From Actinomycetota bacterium (GTDB lineage: Bacteria > Actinomycetota > Acidimicrobiia > Acidimicrobiales > RAAP-2), in NCBI GenBank assembly GCA_029850535.1, contig JARCRU010000031.1:1-55106 (forward strand): a stretch of DNA of 55,106 bases, given 5' to 3'. The position numbers and the translations under genes were made by a program. How positions within the stretch are numbered: position 1 is the first letter of the stretch; the number at the start of each line of letters is the position of its first letter. The notes below the pieces were generated by a model. It worked only from the letters and a program-made list of their open reading frames with translations. It had not been told where the DNA came from and searched no databases. This document shows positions 7,061-16,403 of this stretch, piece by piece.

Positions 7061-8283
7061 TCGCTTTGCGTGGGTGAACGCTGCGAGGCGGGTCGACTCG
7101 ACTCCCACCACTGCGTCACGATGACGTGGATGCCGGCGGCCATGGGGATGGCGAGAATGACGCCGACGAGGCCGCCAAAGGATCCTCCGACCCAGGAACC
7201 CAATTCGGCACCGATGAGGATTGAGAGGAAGACCAGGAGCGGATTGAGCTTGATGGCCCGGCTCATCACGATGGGGTAGAGGGCGTGGTTCTGCACCAGG
7301 GTGTACACCACGAAGACGATCAGGGTGACGACCCCCGCCGACGTCGACTGCACGAAGGCGAAGAGGACGACGGGAATACCCGCGAGGGCGCCGCCGATCT
7401 GGGGCAAGAAGTCGACCAGGACCACCCAGAGCGAGAAGAGGAGGGCGAAGGGGACGTGGGTGAGCGTGAGGGTGACGTAGACCACGACGCCCGCGGAGAG
7501 CGACAGGATCAAATTACCCACCACGTAGCCAATGGCGGCGCGCGAGATCAGCGCGCCGATCTCCTGGGCGCGCCGCGCCCGCGCGGGCGACAGCGAGATC
7601 AGGATGATGTTGCGGATCTTGGGGCCCTCGAGCAGTAGCAGGACCACGAAGGCGAAGAGGGTGATGAGTGAGATCAGCATCGAAATCGCGCCCTTGCCGA
7701 GCGCCAGCGCTGGCTTGGAGAGCCCCTTGGCGAAGGAGACGAGCTTGGCCGAGTTGGCGTCGACCCACCGGGTGACGTGATACTTCGCGATGAGGTGACC
7801 GATCCAGCCCTTGCCGTGCTCGGCGTTGTTCACGTAGGTGGGCAAGTTGTTGGCTAGGTGGGTGATGCCATTCACCATCGGGTAGCCAAAAGCGAAGGCC
7901 ATCAGTCCGAAGGCGAGGGCCGCCACAGCGGCGACGATGAGCACCGCGTAGCCCCGGCGCTTGATGCCCCACTTCTGGAGGCGCACGACGATGGGATTGA
8001 GGATCAGGGCGATGAAGCCGCCCACGACCAGCAACAAGATCACGTCGCGGAGCCGGTAGAGCAACTTGCTCGCGACGAACACCGCGACGATGATGAAGAT
8101 GGTCACCAGGATGGTGTTGAGGGGGACGTTGTTGACGTTGGCGCGTTCTATGATGCGCGCGCGCCGAGTGTCGGTGACGGGGGCATCGTCGGGTTCGTCG
8201 GTGGAGAACGTGCTCACGCTAGAGAACGCTAACGCTTGGCCGTCCCGAGCGGTAGCCACGATCGGACCCGTGACGCCGTTCAC
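7057..8283 (-). CDS. AI-2E family transporter (membrane permease)
   Basis: 408 aa with about eight membrane segments. A hydrophilic N-terminus of about 50 residues is followed by [39 protein letters not shown], a third helix, a soluble loop near 150-200, then paired helices ending in [17 protein letters not shown]. The order and the motifs DFLPQIGG and [15 protein letters not shown] are those of the AI-2E transporter (formerly PerM) family; most members have no proven substrate, and several are Na+/H+ antiporters or export proteins of unknown role. The start is uncertain: GTG 8283 gives the longest product, but GTG 8217 would begin at STFSTDEP. Confidence 0.85.
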   Translation of the reverse strand: MNGVTGPIVATARDGQALAFSSVSTFSTDEPDDAPVTDTRRARIIERANVNNVPLNTILVTIFIIVAVFVASKLLYRLRDVILLLVVGGFIALILNPIVVRLQKWGIKRRGYAVLIVAAVAALAFGLMAFAFGYPMVNGITHLANNLPTYVNNAEHGKGWIGHLIAKYHVTRWVDANSAKLVSFAKGLSKPALALGKGAISMLISLITLFAFVVLLLLEGPKIRNIILISLSPARARRAQEIGALISRAAIGYVVGNLILSLSAGVVVYVTLTLTHVPFALLFSLWVVLVDFLPQIGGALAGIPVVLFAFVQSTSAGVVTLIVFVVYTLVQNHALYPIVMSRAIKLNPLLVFLSILIGAELGSWVGGSFGGLVGVILAIPMAAGIHVIVTQWWESSRPASQRSPTQSD

Positions 8284-8399
8284 GCTCTCGGCGAGGAGGC
8301 CTGGCGCGTCGAGGCTCGAGACGAAGCCGAGGGCGCCTCGTGCACCCTCGTGATATCCGCCGGGCGCTCACGACCGATCGGTGCGCAGTGGGCGACCCC

Positions 8400-9797
8400 C
8401 TACGCGCGAGCGCCCGTCCCCTCGAGGGGCTCGCATCGCGCGGTGAAGTGGCGCAGGGCCGGGGGCTCGTAGACCATCGCGTAGCCGCGCAGCGACGCGG
8501 CGTCGCGGGCGACCGCGGTGACCACCTCGATGACGTAGTCGATGTGGCTCTGGGTGTAGGTGCGTCGTGGGATCGCGAGGCGCACCAGTTCCATGGCGGC
8601 GGGGACCTCGGTGCCGTCGCTCTGGCGTCCGAACATGACTGAGCCGATCTCGCAGGTGCGCACACCGCCCATCACGTAGAGAGCCACCGCCAGCGACAGT
8701 CCCGGGTACTCGAGGGGGGGCACCTGGGGCAAGAGGGCCCTGGCGTCGAGGTAGACCGCGTGACCGCCAATGGGCTTCACCACGGGGACTCCCGCCGCGT
8801 CGAGCGCGTCACCCAGGTACGCCGTCGAGCCGATGCGATAGCGCAGGTAGTCGGGGCTCACCGCCTCACTCAGCCCCTGGGCCAGCGCCTCGAGGTCGCG
8901 CCCGGCCAGGCCGCCGTAGGTGGGGAACCCTTCGGTGAGGATCAGTACGTTGCGGCACGCTTCGGCGAGGGCATCGTCGTTGAGCGCCAACCATCCGCCA
9001 ATGTTGCCGAAGGGATCCTTCTTGGCGCTCATGGTCATCCCGTCGGCCAGCGAGGCGATCTCGCGCACGATGTCGGCGACCTCGCGGTGCCCCTGGCCCT
9101 CCTCGCGCTCGTGGATGAACCAGGCGTTCTCGGCGAAGCGGCAGGCGTCGAGGAAGAGCGGTATTGCGTACCGGTGACAGATCTCACTGGCCCCGCGGAT
9201 ATTGGCCAACGACACGGGTTGTCCACCGCCGGAATTGTTGGTGATGGTCAACATCACCACGGGAACCTCGTCGGAGTGCTCGGCGAGGAAGTTCTCGAGC
9301 GCCTCGAGGTCGATGTTGCCCTTGAAGGGGTGCGGGGCGCTCGCGTCGCGGCCCTCGGCAATGACCATGTCCAGCGCCGTCGCCCCGGAAGCCTCGACGT
9401 TGGCGCGAGTGGTATCGAAGTGCGTGTTGTTCGGGATGCTCTTGCCGGGTCCACCCAGGACCGAGAAGAGGATCTTCTCGGCGGCGCGCCCCTGGTGGGT
9501 GGGGATCACGTGGGCGAAGGGGAAGAGGTCCTTCACCGCCGCCTCGAAACGGAACCACGACGGGGACCCCGCGTAGCTCTCGTCACCGTGCTGGATGGCG
9601 GCCCACTGGTCGCGCGACATCGCTCCGGTCCCCGAATCGGTCAAGAGGTCGATCAGCACGTCATTGGAGTGCAGGTTGAAGAGGTTGAAGCCCGCCTCTT
9701 CGATCGCGCTGACGCGCTGGGCCCGCGTCGTGAGCCGCAGCGGTTCGACCGAGTGGATGCGGAAGGGTTCGATGATGGTGTGAAAGGTGGGTTCCAT
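8400..9797 (-). CDS. tnaA: Tryptophanase (beta-eliminating lyase)
   Basis: 465 aa, close to E. coli TnaA (471). It is a PLP fold-type I lyase cleaving L-tryptophan to indole, pyruvate and ammonia. The Schiff-base lysine is in TMSAKKDPFGNIGG (Lys260). LFLDACRFAENAWFI holds the PLP-contact aspartate and arginine, and IPTHQGRAAE the phosphate site. GGVRTCEIGSVMFGR matches the tryptophanase form VEIGS rather than the MERG of tyrosine phenol-lyase, whose arginine contacts the phenol. No Shine-Dalgarno sequence precedes the ATG; TTACTT seven bases upstream could be a -10 box for a leaderless message. No TnaC-like leader or TnaB permease is adjacent. Confidence 0.85.
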   Translation of the reverse strand: MEPTFHTIIEPFRIHSVEPLRLTTRAQRVSAIEEAGFNLFNLHSNDVLIDLLTDSGTGAMSRDQWAAIQHGDESYAGSPSWFRFEAAVKDLFPFAHVIPTHQGRAAEKILFSVLGGPGKSIPNNTHFDTTRANVEASGATALDMVIAEGRDASAPHPFKGNIDLEALENFLAEHSDEVPVVMLTITNNSGGGQPVSLANIRGASEICHRYAIPLFLDACRFAENAWFIHEREEGQGHREVADIVREIASLADGMTMSAKKDPFGNIGGWLALNDDALAEACRNVLILTEGFPTYGGLAGRDLEALAQGLSEAVSPDYLRYRIGSTAYLGDALDAAGVPVVKPIGGHAVYLDARALLPQVPPLEYPGLSLAVALYVMGGVRTCEIGSVMFGRQSDGTEVPAAMELVRLAIPRRTYTQSHIDYVIEVVTAVARDAASLRGYAMVYEPPALRHFTARCEPLEGTGARA

Positions 9798-9873
9798 GGG
9801 GTCAAAGTAACAGTGCTCGCTCCGATGAGGCGTGGCGCGGCCAGGCCCTTAAGTCACATTGTCGGACCATTCC

Positions 9874-10758
9874 TCAGAGGGTGGCGACCAGCTCATCGAG
9901 CATCTGCTCGAGCGAGCCCACCGCGACCGAGAGGTGGCCCTCGCCACTTTGGAGGTGCGCGACGGCGTGGGGGAGTTGTTCCACGAGCCAACGTCCGTGG
10001 GCGAAGGGGACCATCAAGTCGAGCTCGCCCTGCCAGATCAGGGCGGGTACCGTGACCTCGCTCAGATCGAACCCCCAGGGTTGGGTGAAGGCGAGGTCGT
10101 CATCCATCATGCCCTCGACCCCTGCTTGAAAGGCGTGGTGAAACTGGACCGCGAGATCAGTCCCCAGATCACCGCGGAGGACCGCCCGGTCGACATCAGG
10201 TAGCAGCGAGGCGAGTGACGACACGATCTCATCGGCGCTGATGTGGCGAAAATACTCGAGTTGGGGCGTCAGGTACTCGCGCAAGGGCCCTTCACCTTCG
10301 AGCGCCGCGGAGAACTCCTCGATATTGCTCTCGCCCATACCCTCGAGAAAGGTGAGCCCCGGTGAGTCGTAGGGAGCGACGCCGGCGATGACCAGGACGC
10401 CGGCGACGGCGTCGATCCGCGCGGCGCAGGCCAGCGCGTGGGGGCCACCACCCGACCAACCAGCGCTGAGGCAGCGCGGCGCCCCGAGCCAGTTCAGCAC
10501 GTGGACACTGTCGGCGACCACGTCGGCGACGAGGCGCCCGCGCTGGCGCGACGAGGCGCCGTACCCGGGTCGAGAGGTCGTCACGAGTCGCAGGCCACGT
10601 TCGTGCACGAGACGCTCCATGTCACCCAGCGCCGGCACCGCGCCGGGGGTCCCGTGGTGATAGAGCAGGGGGACTCCACCTTCGGGTCCGCTCACGCGTA
10701 CCTCCAGGCGTCGACCGTCAGCTAGTTCGAGTGATTCTGAGATCGTCCGCGTCGTCAT
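9874..10758 (-). CDS. Alpha/beta hydrolase
   Basis: 294 aa. The serine nucleophile sits in SAGWSGGGPHAL (about residue 100), the oxyanion region is LYHHGTPGA, the acid is in WQGELDLMVPF and the histidine in SGEGHLSV. The cap region between about 130 and 215 is rich in acidic residues. This is the general alpha/beta hydrolase_1 pattern; no substrate can be read. It is on the same strand as the neighbouring genes with a short gap to tnaA, so co-transcription with it is possible. Confidence 0.85.
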   Translation of the reverse strand: MTTRTISESLELADGRRLEVRVSGPEGGVPLLYHHGTPGAVPALGDMERLVHERGLRLVTTSRPGYGASSRQRGRLVADVVADSVHVLNWLGAPRCLSAGWSGGGPHALACAARIDAVAGVLVIAGVAPYDSPGLTFLEGMGESNIEEFSAALEGEGPLREYLTPQLEYFRHISADEIVSSLASLLPDVDRAVLRGDLGTDLAVQFHHAFQAGVEGMMDDDLAFTQPWGFDLSEVTVPALIWQGELDLMVPFAHGRWLVEQLPHAVAHLQSGEGHLSVAVGSLEQMLDELVATL

Positions 10759-10776
10759 GAGCGCAATGTACCAGCG

Positions 10777-11313
10777 TCAGTCGCGCGCCGACCGGAGGCG
10801 CCGCACCAGGCGAAGATAACCGAGGGCCAGGGCGACGAAGAGTCCGCTGAGGAGACCCGGGACCAGGTAGACCCGGTTGGAGGCCGAGCTGGTCGCCACG
10901 GCGGAGGCCAATTCGATGGTGCTGAGCCGTGACGGGTCGGCGACCACGGCGACGCGGGTGCCCGGGGCGCTGAAGGAACTCATGAGGCCCACGACCTCGT
11001 CGTAGGTGGCACCCTGGACGCTGTAGGTGGCTCGGCAGGTGTAACTCGACGCGTTCGAGCCGCTGCCGCCCAGATTCCCGACGCACGTGCTCACCAGGGC
11101 ACTGAGCGCGACGCCGCGGGTGTGCAGGCGATCGATGCGTGCGTTGTCGTGGGCGGCCGAGGCGAAACTCACGCCGAGGGTGAGTGCGAAGACCACCAGG
11201 GCGAGCGCTCCCGCGAACACCCAGAATCGACGACCGACTCCGACGGGAGAGGCGCCGCGCAACGTGGTGACGCTGTCGTTTGAGCGGACCTGATCGTGTG
11301 GGGCGGGGGTCAC
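10777..11313 (-). CDS. DUF3592-like membrane protein
   Basis: 178 aa with one helix near the N-terminus (FWVFAGALALVVFALTLGV) and one at the C-terminus (VYLVPGLLSGLFVALALGYL). Between them is an extracytoplasmic domain with two cysteines (STCVGN and YTCRATY) and the run VEYEV-like TYDEVVG, ending in a basic tail. This layout resembles small DUF3592-type proteins. GTG start at 11313. It lies 18 nt upstream of the alpha/beta hydrolase on the same strand and is probably in its operon. Function unknown. Confidence 0.7.
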   Translation of the reverse strand: MTPAPHDQVRSNDSVTTLRGASPVGVGRRFWVFAGALALVVFALTLGVSFASAAHDNARIDRLHTRGVALSALVSTCVGNLGGSGSNASSYTCRATYSVQGATYDEVVGLMSSFSAPGTRVAVVADPSRLSTIELASAVATSSASNRVYLVPGLLSGLFVALALGYLRLVRRLRSARD

Positions 11314-11596
11314 GACAGTCGTGCAGTCCTTTCGAAGAAGAGTGACGAGAGCACCACACTACTGACGTGAATCCCTCGATCCACTCGCTGCCTACCACGA
11401 TCGAGGCGCGGTGAGCCAGGCGAGGCGCGCCGCCGCGAACCACGTGAGGGCCACGCGAGAGTCGGACACGTCGACACCGGTGCCAGTGCGCCGAGAGGGG
11501 ACGGGGTGCATTCCCGTCGAGGGTGTGAGGAACAGGCCGTGTTGTTTCGGCGAGATGAAATTGACGTCCGATGTGGTCATTTTCGAGCGGAAGTGG

Positions 11597-11625
11597 TTGC
11601 ACCGAGGGCCGCGGGCGACAATACT
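11597..11625 (+). promoter_or_regulatory. Candidate promoter of the peptide transporter operon
   Basis: TTGCAC (11597-11602) and AATACT (11620-11625) are spaced by 17 bp, upstream of dppA, whose ribosome binding site AAGGGGGAA ends just before the ATG at 11671. The remaining stretch 11314-11596 contains no recognisable gene. Confidence 0.45.
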
Positions 11626-11670
11626 CACTATCGGTCGCCGTGGAGGCGACAGTCTCACCAAGGGGGAACA

Positions 11671-13368
11671 ATGAAGAATTCTGTATCCAAGTGGCTTCGA
11701 GTAGCGGCCGCGGCGTCCGCGCTGAGTTCGGCCGCGTTCGTCGCCTCGAGCGCCTCGAGCGCCAGTGCCGCTGGTCCGACGTACCAACCGGCTCACGCCG
11801 GTGGCACGCTCAAGTTGCTCGCCACCGGAGCCGGTGGCACGCTCGACCCGCAGGTGAACTACACCCTGCAGTACTGGCAGCTCTACCAGGCGACCTACGA
11901 CGGCCTGGTGACGTTCCAGAAGGTGGGCGGGACTCCGTCGTTCACCATCGTTCCCGACCTGGCCACCTCGCTGCCCACGGTGTCGAAGAACGGTTTGACG
12001 TACTCGTTCACCCTGCGCAAGGGCATCAAGTTCTCCAATGGCCAGCCGGTGACGGTCGATGACGTCAAGGCGACGTTCCAGCGTCTGTTCAAGGTGTCCA
12101 ACCCCAACGCCGGCACGTGGTACAACGTCATCGTGGGCGGACCCGCGTGCGTCACCACCCCCGCCACGTGCACGTTGCCCGGTCTCGTCGTGAACGCCGC
12201 TACCAACTCCGTGGTGTTCCACCTCATCCACGCCGACGCGGAATTCCTCGACCAGTTGGCCGTGCCCTTCGGTTCCATCCTCCCGGCGAGTACGCCCCCC
12301 AAGGACCAGGGTTCGACGCCGATCCCGGGAACGGGCGCCTACAAGTTCGCCTCCTATAACCCCAACACGGCACTGGTCATGACCCGCAATCCGTACTTCA
12401 AGGTCTGGAGCTCCGCCGCGCAGCCTCAGGGATACCCGGACACCATCGTGCAGACCTTCGGCCAGACGGTGGAATCCGAGGTGACCTCGGTCGAGAACGG
12501 CCAGGCCGACTGGATCTTCGACCCGTTGCCCTCGGACCGTCTCCAGCAGGTGTCGACCAAGTACGCCAAGGATGTCCACGTGCACACCCTGACGGCGGAC
12601 TGGTACCTCCCGATGAACATGAACATCGCACCCTTCAACAACCTCAAGGCCCGCCAAGCGGTCAATTACGCCATTGATAAGAATGCCGCGGTGACCTTGG
12701 ACGGTGGCGTTCAGTTGGCCACCCCGACCTGCACCATCCTGCCCCCCAACTTCCCGGGTCACGTGAACGCGTGCGTGTACAACAAGGGCAATGGCTCGAC
12801 GTACGCGGGTCCGGACCTGGCCAAGGCCAAGGCCCTGGTGAAGGCCTCGGGCACCTTCGGCGAGAAGGTCGCAGTCGTGTCGCAGAACGACCCGGTCGAC
12901 GCCAACATCGGCCAGTACGTCGTGAGTGTCTTGAACTCCATTGGCTACAAGGCGACCCTGAAGCCGCTGTCGCAGAACATTCAGTTCAACTACATCCAGG
13001 ACTCGAACAACCACGTCCAGATCAGCCTGACCCAGTGGTTCCAGGACTACCCGGCGGCCTCGGACTTCATCAACGTGTTGCTCAGCTGCGCCAATTTCCA
13101 CAAGGGTTCGCCGAACTCCATCAACATCTCGGGCATGTGCGTGCCCTCGATCGACGCCAAGATTCACCAGGCCGAGAACTTGATGATCACGAACCCGACG
13201 GCGGCCAACAAGCTCTGGGGCCAGCTCGACACCCAGATCATGGCCCAGCAGGCCCCGTGGGTCCCCCTGTTCAACCCGAAGTTGGTGGACTTCACCAGCT
13301 CGCGAGTGGGCAACTACCAGTTCTCCCTGGAGTTCTACATGTACGTTGACCAGCTCTGGGTCAAGTAA
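11671..13368 (+). CDS. dppA: Peptide ABC transporter substrate-binding protein (SBP family 5)
   Basis: 565 aa from ATG 11671, chosen for the strong AAGGGGGAA ribosome site. Residues 1-34 form a Sec signal peptide (basic KWLR, then an Ala/Ser-rich core ending ASSASSASAA). There is no lipobox cysteine, so it is predicted to be secreted or held by other means rather than a lipoprotein. The mature part has family 5 features: GGTLKLL, YEGL-like ATYDGLVTF, YSFTLRKGIKFSNGQPVTVDDV, IPGTGAYKF and the C-terminal WVPLFN. It delivers oligopeptides or dipeptides to the permeases encoded next. First gene of a co-directional six-gene operon. Confidence 0.93.
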   Translation: MKNSVSKWLRVAAAASALSSAAFVASSASSASAAGPTYQPAHAGGTLKLLATGAGGTLDPQVNYTLQYWQLYQATYDGLVTFQKVGGTPSFTIVPDLATSLPTVSKNGLTYSFTLRKGIKFSNGQPVTVDDVKATFQRLFKVSNPNAGTWYNVIVGGPACVTTPATCTLPGLVVNAATNSVVFHLIHADAEFLDQLAVPFGSILPASTPPKDQGSTPIPGTGAYKFASYNPNTALVMTRNPYFKVWSSAAQPQGYPDTIVQTFGQTVESEVTSVENGQADWIFDPLPSDRLQQVSTKYAKDVHVHTLTADWYLPMNMNIAPFNNLKARQAVNYAIDKNAAVTLDGGVQLATPTCTILPPNFPGHVNACVYNKGNGSTYAGPDLAKAKALVKASGTFGEKVAVVSQNDPVDANIGQYVVSVLNSIGYKATLKPLSQNIQFNYIQDSNNHVQISLTQWFQDYPAASDFINVLLSCANFHKGSPNSINISGMCVPSIDAKIHQAENLMITNPTAANKLWGQLDTQIMAQQAPWVPLFNPKLVDFTSSRVGNYQFSLEFYMYVDQLWVK

Positions 13369-13373
13369 GCGCT

Positions 13374-14402
13374 ATGGCGTCGTCGACAACGACGGCGAGC
13401 ACCACGACGATGATTGCCAGGGGCTCGGAGAGCCCCTGGCGGTCGTCGCTTCGCCAGCTGCGTCGCAACCGCGCCTCGATGATGGCGTTGGGGCTCTTGA
13501 TGTTCATGGTCGTCGCGAGCCTCCTGGCTCCCGTGTACGCCCACCTGGTCGCCCACGTCAATCCCTTCCCGGCCAACGTCCAAGGAACCATCTCACTCGG
13601 GGGCAAGACCGTCCCCGTGCTGCAGCCGAGCACGGTGGGCTTCGGGGTCACCCCCATCGGTCCGACGTGGCACTTCTCCTCCTACTTCCTCGGGGCTGAT
13701 CCCCAAGGGCGCGACGTGTTCGCGCGTCTGCTCTACGGGGGGCGCATCAGTCTCCTCATCTCGTTCTCCTCCGCCATCATCTGCTGCGTCATCGCGGCGA
13801 TCCTGGGCATGGCCGGGGGCTACTTCGGCGGCGGCATCGACTGGGTCGTGTCGCGGGTCTTCGACATCGTCTGGGCCTTTCCGGTCTATCTGCTGGCCAT
13901 CTGCCTCTCGGTGATCTTGTTGACCAGTGGACTCAATATTGGTTTCATCCACATCGCGCCGGGGTCGCTCTTGCTGCCGATCCTGATCATCGCCGCGGTG
14001 TACATCCCCTACGTGGGACGTCCAGTGCGTGGCATCGTCATGACGTTGCGCGAGCGTGAATTCATCCAGGCCGCCGTGGGGTCGGGAGCCTCGGATTGGC
14101 GCATCCTGCGCAAGGAGATCTGGCCCAACGTCGCGCCGACGGTCATGGTGTTCTTCCCCATGATGGTGGCCTTCGACATGCTCACCGAGTCTTCGCTGTC
14201 GTTCCTCGGCGTGGGGGTGCAGCCGCCCAACGCCACCTGGGGCACCATCAGCAATGACGGACTACAACTCCTCTACACCCGTCCCTGGGTCTCCATTGCG
14301 CCGGGCATCTGCATCGTGTTGACCTGCGCTGCGCTGAACGTTCTCGGCGACGGCGCCCGTGACGCCTTCGACCCCAAGGCGAAATTGCGAGGTGGTGCCT
14401 AG
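13374..14402 (+). CDS. dppC: Peptide ABC transporter permease, DppC type
   Basis: 342 aa. It has the N-terminal OppC/DppC region (WRSSLRQLRRNRASMMALGLL), the conserved HFSSYFLGADPQGRDVFARLLYG, and the BPD_transp_1 domain with the EAA-type coupling helix REREFIQAAVGSGASDWRIL, ending SLSFLGVGVQPPNATWG. Six membrane segments are predicted. It starts 5 nt after the dppA stop and shares its last base with the dppB GTG (TAGTG). In most operons DppB precedes DppC; here the order is reversed. Confidence 0.93.
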   Translation: MASSTTTASTTTMIARGSESPWRSSLRQLRRNRASMMALGLLMFMVVASLLAPVYAHLVAHVNPFPANVQGTISLGGKTVPVLQPSTVGFGVTPIGPTWHFSSYFLGADPQGRDVFARLLYGGRISLLISFSSAIICCVIAAILGMAGGYFGGGIDWVVSRVFDIVWAFPVYLLAICLSVILLTSGLNIGFIHIAPGSLLLPILIIAAVYIPYVGRPVRGIVMTLREREFIQAAVGSGASDWRILRKEIWPNVAPTVMVFFPMMVAFDMLTESSLSFLGVGVQPPNATWGTISNDGLQLLYTRPWVSIAPGICIVLTCAALNVLGDGARDAFDPKAKLRGGA

Positions 14403-15370
14403 TGTTCACCTTCGTCGTGCGCCGACTAGTGTCGGCCATCCTCGTCATGTTCTCCATCAGCGTGATGGTGTTCTTGATCTTCTTCGCGACGCCCGGGGTC
14501 AATCCGGCGGCGCGTATCGCCGGGCGTAGCGCGTCACCCCAGGTGCTCGCGCAGGTCAGCGCCGAGTTCGGACTCAACCGACCCTTACCGATCCGTTACG
14601 GGCTGATGATGTGGCACCTCTTCATCAAGCAGGACCTCACGTCCTACGTGAACATCGGGGTGCGCGTCATCCCCCAGATCACCGGGGCGGCTCCGGTGAC
14701 CTTGTCACTCGTCCTGGGCGCGGCCGTCATCTGGCTGATCGTCGGCGTTGCCGGCGGTCTCGTCGCGGCGGCGAACCGCGGCAAGTGGGTCGACCCACTC
14801 ATCATGTTCGGCGGCATCGCGGCGGTGTCGATCCCCGTCTTCTGGCTGGGCCAGGTGGTCGGGTTGCTCACGCAGACGAAGTTCCACTCGGTCTTTCAAT
14901 GGTTGCCGGGTTCGGGCTACGTGTCGTTCACCCAGAGTCCCGGACAGTGGGCGCTGCACCTGCTGTTGCCCTGGTTCACGCTGGCCACGCTCTACGCGGG
15001 GGTCTACGCGCGTGTGTTGCGAGCGGAGTTGGTCAACGCCATGAACGAAGACTACGTGCGCACCGCGCGGGCCAAGGGCCTGTCGGAGCGGCGCATCTTG
15101 ATGCGTCACGCGCTGCGGTGCTCGTTGATCTCGGTGGTGTCGTTGTTCGGACTCGACTTCGGATCGCTGGTGGGTGGGGCGGCGTTGTTGACCGAGGTCG
15201 TCTTCGGTCTGCCCGGGATCGGCATGTTGACCTACACGTCGCTGCAAAACCTGGACCTGCCGGTCATCATGGCCGCGGTCATGTACGGGGCGTTCTTCAT
15301 CGTCCTCGCGAGTGCCGTCGTCGACGTGCTCTACGCGGTTCTTGATCCGAGGGTGCGCGTTGTCAAGTAA
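14402..15370 (+). CDS. dppB: Peptide ABC transporter permease, DppB type
   Basis: 322 aa. The start MFTFVVRRLVSAILVMFSIS with ATPGVNPAARIAG and FGLNRPLPIRYGLMMW is typical of DppB/OppB, followed by five further helices. The coupling motif is NAMNEDYVRTARAKGLSERRI (about residues 213-233) and the C-terminal landmark is LTEVVFGLPGIGMLTY. GTG start overlaps the dppC stop by one base. Confidence 0.93.
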   Translation: MFTFVVRRLVSAILVMFSISVMVFLIFFATPGVNPAARIAGRSASPQVLAQVSAEFGLNRPLPIRYGLMMWHLFIKQDLTSYVNIGVRVIPQITGAAPVTLSLVLGAAVIWLIVGVAGGLVAAANRGKWVDPLIMFGGIAAVSIPVFWLGQVVGLLTQTKFHSVFQWLPGSGYVSFTQSPGQWALHLLLPWFTLATLYAGVYARVLRAELVNAMNEDYVRTARAKGLSERRILMRHALRCSLISVVSLFGLDFGSLVGGAALLTEVVFGLPGIGMLTYTSLQNLDLPVIMAAVMYGAFFIVLASAVVDVLYAVLDPRVRVVK

Positions 15371-16403
15371 TCCGACCCCCCAGAGTGATCGCCGCGGTGC
15401 CGGAGACGACGACGCGGTACTGAAGGTGCGAGACCTGAGCGTCTCGTTCGCCACGCGCCAGGGCCTCGTGCGCGCCGTGGACGGACTGAATCTTGACGTC
15501 GCGCCCAAGGAAGTGGTGGGCATCGTCGGAGAGTCGGGTTCGGGCAAGAGCGTGGCGATGTACTCCATGCTGGGCCTCGTGCGCGACGCCAACGCCTCGA
15601 TCACGGGCAGCGTCGTCTTCGAGGGACGAGAGATCCTCGGCCTATCCGACAAGGAGATGCAGCCGCTACGCGGCGGGCAGATCGGCATGATCTTCCAAGA
15701 CCCCATGACGGCCCTGACCCCCGTGTTCAGCGTGGGTTGGCAGATCGTGGAGCAGATCCGCCAGCACACCGAGTTGACCAAGACGCAGGCGAAGGAGCGC
15801 GCCGTGGAACTCCTCGCGGAGGTGGGCATTCCCGACGCGCGTCGCCGAGTCGACTCGTTCCCGCACGAATTCTCCGGGGGCATGCGTCAACGAGTGGTCA
15901 TCGCGATGGCGTTGTCGTGCAATCCCAAGCTCCTGATCGCCGACGAACCAACGACGGCGCTCGACGTCACCACCCAGGCGCAGATTCTCGAGCTCATGGG
16001 ACGCCTCCGCGACACGCACGGTTCCTCGATCGTGATCATCACCCACGACATGGGCGTCATCGCCGAAATGGCGGACCGCGTGACCGTCATGTACGCCGGG
16101 CGGCCCGTCGAGAGCGGACCCGAGATCGACGTCGTGCGATCGCCGCGCCACCCCTACACCTGGGGACTGCTCGGCGCGGTGCCGCGTCTGGGCGAACGCA
16201 GTGAGCGCCTGGCGACCATTCCGGGCAACGTCATGTCGCCGCTCGACGTGCCCGAGGGGTGCGCCTTCGCACCGCGGTGCGAGTACGCGATGCCCGAGTG
16301 CGTCCGTCGTCCCGCGATGACCGGCGGCGATCACCAGCACGCCTGTTGGCTCAGCGACGAACAACGCGTCGCCATTGGCGACAGGACGAAGGAAGCCTCA
16401 TGA
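15360..16403 (+). CDS. dppD: Peptide ABC transporter ATPase, DppD type
   Basis: About 347 aa. Walker A GESGSGKS (about residues 60-67), Q-loop [10 protein letters not shown], signature FSGGMRQR, Walker [14 protein letters not shown]-loop IITHD, and the C-terminal oligopeptide-type extension with cysteines ([15 protein letters not shown]) that marks the OppD/DppD group. TTG 15360 is preferred: CGAGGG lies seven bases before it and it overlaps the end of dppB by 11 nt. Its stop overlaps dppF (ATGA). Confidence 0.92.
   Translation: MSSNPTPQSDRRGAGDDDAVLKVRDLSVSFATRQGLVRAVDGLNLDVAPKEVVGIVGESGSGKSVAMYSMLGLVRDANASITGSVVFEGREILGLSDKEMQPLRGGQIGMIFQDPMTALTPVFSVGWQIVEQIRQHTELTKTQAKERAVELLAEVGIPDARRRVDSFPHEFSGGMRQRVVIAMALSCNPKLLIADEPTTALDVTTQAQILELMGRLRDTHGSSIVIITHDMGVIAEMADRVTVMYAGRPVESGPEIDVVRSPRHPYTWGLLGAVPRLGERSERLATIPGNVMSPLDVPEGCAFAPRCEYAMPECVRRPAMTGGDHQHACWLSDEQRVAIGDRTKEAS

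Noticed and set aside
8400..9797. Tyrosine phenol-lyase
   Set aside because: The arginine of the MERG segment that binds the phenol is replaced by isoleucine (CEIG), matching tryptophanase.
8760..10055. Long open frame (431 codons) antisense to tnaA and the alpha/beta hydrolase
   Set aside because: It mirrors high-GC coding on the other strand, is Arg/Gly/Val-rich and has no family similarity. The minus-strand genes have clear motifs.
11392..13167. Long antisense frame over dppA
   Set aside because: Shadow of the dppA codon pattern. The plus-strand protein has a signal peptide, ribosome site and family motifs.
14705..15883. Long minus-strand frame over dppB and dppD
   Set aside because: Antisense to two well-supported genes; no recognisable protein.
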